Shown here: one piece after another, positions 63,579 to 64,000 of the stretch
Layout of the letters: every line of letters begins with the position of its first letter
How positions within the stretch are numbered: the stretch's first letter is position 1
Assembly (NCBI RefSeq): GCF_014673495.1
Contig: NZ_CP051006.1
Span: forward strand, 2,108,001 to 2,172,000
Source: Streptomyces griseofuscus
GTDB lineage: Bacteria; Actinomycetota; Actinomycetes; Streptomycetales; Streptomycetaceae
Reading direction: 5' to 3'
DNA length: 64,000 nucleotides
Notes under the pieces: generated by a model
Databases searched by the model: none
What the model was told of the DNA's origin: nothing
The model's input: the letters and a program-made list of their open reading frames with translations, nothing else
Program-made: the position numbers and the translations under genes

Positions 63579-64000
63579 TCAGGTACTTCTGCGTACACCG
63601 CGTGACACGGTGACCCGGGCGGCCGCCCAGAACAGCAGGAGGGTCACCAGGGCGAGCCCGGCGACCAGCGCGGCGCCGCCCACGACCTTCTCGTAGTCGC
63701 GCTGGTAGAGGCCGTCGATGATGTAGCGGCCGAGGCCGCCGAGCCCGACGTACGCCGCGATGGTGGCGGTGGAGATGATCTGCACGGCCGCCGTGCGCAG
63801 CCCGGAGAGGATCAGCGGCAGCGCGACCGGCACCTCGACCCGGAACAGCACCCGCGCCTCGGACATCCCCATGCCCCGGGCGGCGTCCACCGGGGACGGA
63901 TCGACGGTGCGCACCGCCTCGTAGGTGGTGACCAGGATCGGCGGTACGGCGAGCACCACCAGCGGGATCATCACCGGCAGCAGCCCGAGCCCGATCCACA
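63579..64000 (-). CDS. osmoprotectant ABC importer permease (OpuBB/ProW-like), 5' end outside window
   Basis: The last 140 residues of an ABC permease; the start lies beyond the right edge. Transmembrane segments are MIPLVVLAVPPILVTTYEAV and VAGLALVTLLLFWAAARV. The cytoplasmic EAA loop is VDAARGMGMSEARVLFRVEVPVALP, and GLRTAAVQIISTATIAAYVG is diagnostic of the glycine betaine/choline (OpuB) permease family. It precedes the binding-protein gene of the same system. Confidence 0.9.
   Translation of the reverse strand, partial: WIGLGLLPVMIPLVVLAVPPILVTTYEAVRTVDPSPVDAARGMGMSEARVLFRVEVPVALPLILSGLRTAAVQIISTATIAAYVGLGGLGRYIIDGLYQRDYEKVVGGAALVAGLALVTLLLFWAAARVTVSRGVRRST

Overview
The window is high-GC actinobacterial DNA, almost certainly the chromosome of a Streptomyces. 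The grounds are the strong third-position G/C bias, many GTG and TTG starts, the complete bifunctional geosmin synthase (51984-54146), a close homologue of the S. coelicolor alditol oxidase AldO, a Streptomyces subtilisin inhibitor, DUF6230/DUF6114 and SAV2148-type proteins, and many probably leaderless genes whose -10 box ends 6-8 bases before the start codon. I see no rRNA, tRNA, CRISPR array, phage or intact insertion sequence.

Layout. 1-11.2 kb is mostly catabolic: a radical SAM protein and a 2-hydroxyacid dehydrogenase divergent from aldO, a GH2 beta-galactosidase, an alpha/beta hydrolase, an isocitrate lyase/PEP mutase-family enzyme divergent from homocysteine methyltransferase mmuM across a long inverted repeat, and a type-B carboxylesterase. 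11.4-19 kb holds an ICL-like enzyme coupled to an 83-residue secreted peptide, two VOC proteins, an AraC regulator, a minisatellite of 18-20 bp units, a YihY membrane protein and an AidB-like acyl-CoA dehydrogenase. 19-22.7 kb has a GAF regulator, a secreted protein and a GNAT.

22.7-32.3 kb is the assimilatory sulfur operon. A short SRRHVDL-type leader peptide precedes sulfite reductase, a zinc-ribbon protein, cysH, cysC, cysD, cysN, an SsuABC-like importer and a sirohydrochlorin chelatase. Together these take up sulfate or sulfonate, activate it to APS, reduce it to sulfide, and provide the last step of siroheme synthesis. Most junctions are overlapping or only a few bases long.

32.3-48.3 kb has a ketopantoate reductase-like enzyme, DUF1697, two nucleotide-related or phosphotransferase genes, and the glycogen-to-trehalose set glgX(treX)-treY-treZ. 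Between treY and treZ lie a lysR/flavoprotein deletion scar, an M14 peptidase, a protease inhibitor and an FHA protein. 48.4-58.2 kb has a phosphotransferase, an aminopeptidase P, a PDZ protein, an eroded multicopper oxidase, geoA divergent from a hydrolase-P450 pair, an ARMT1-like phosphatase and an ScbR/ArpA-like TetR with a candidate autoregulatory element. 58.4-64 kb has a secreted protein, the DUF6230-DUF6114 pair, TerB, an eroded AraC gene and an osmoprotectant ABC importer that runs off the right edge.

Four genes at three loci are clearly decaying by deletion (lysR, flavoprotein, multicopper oxidase, AraC). All assignments come from reading translations and motifs; no database search was possible.
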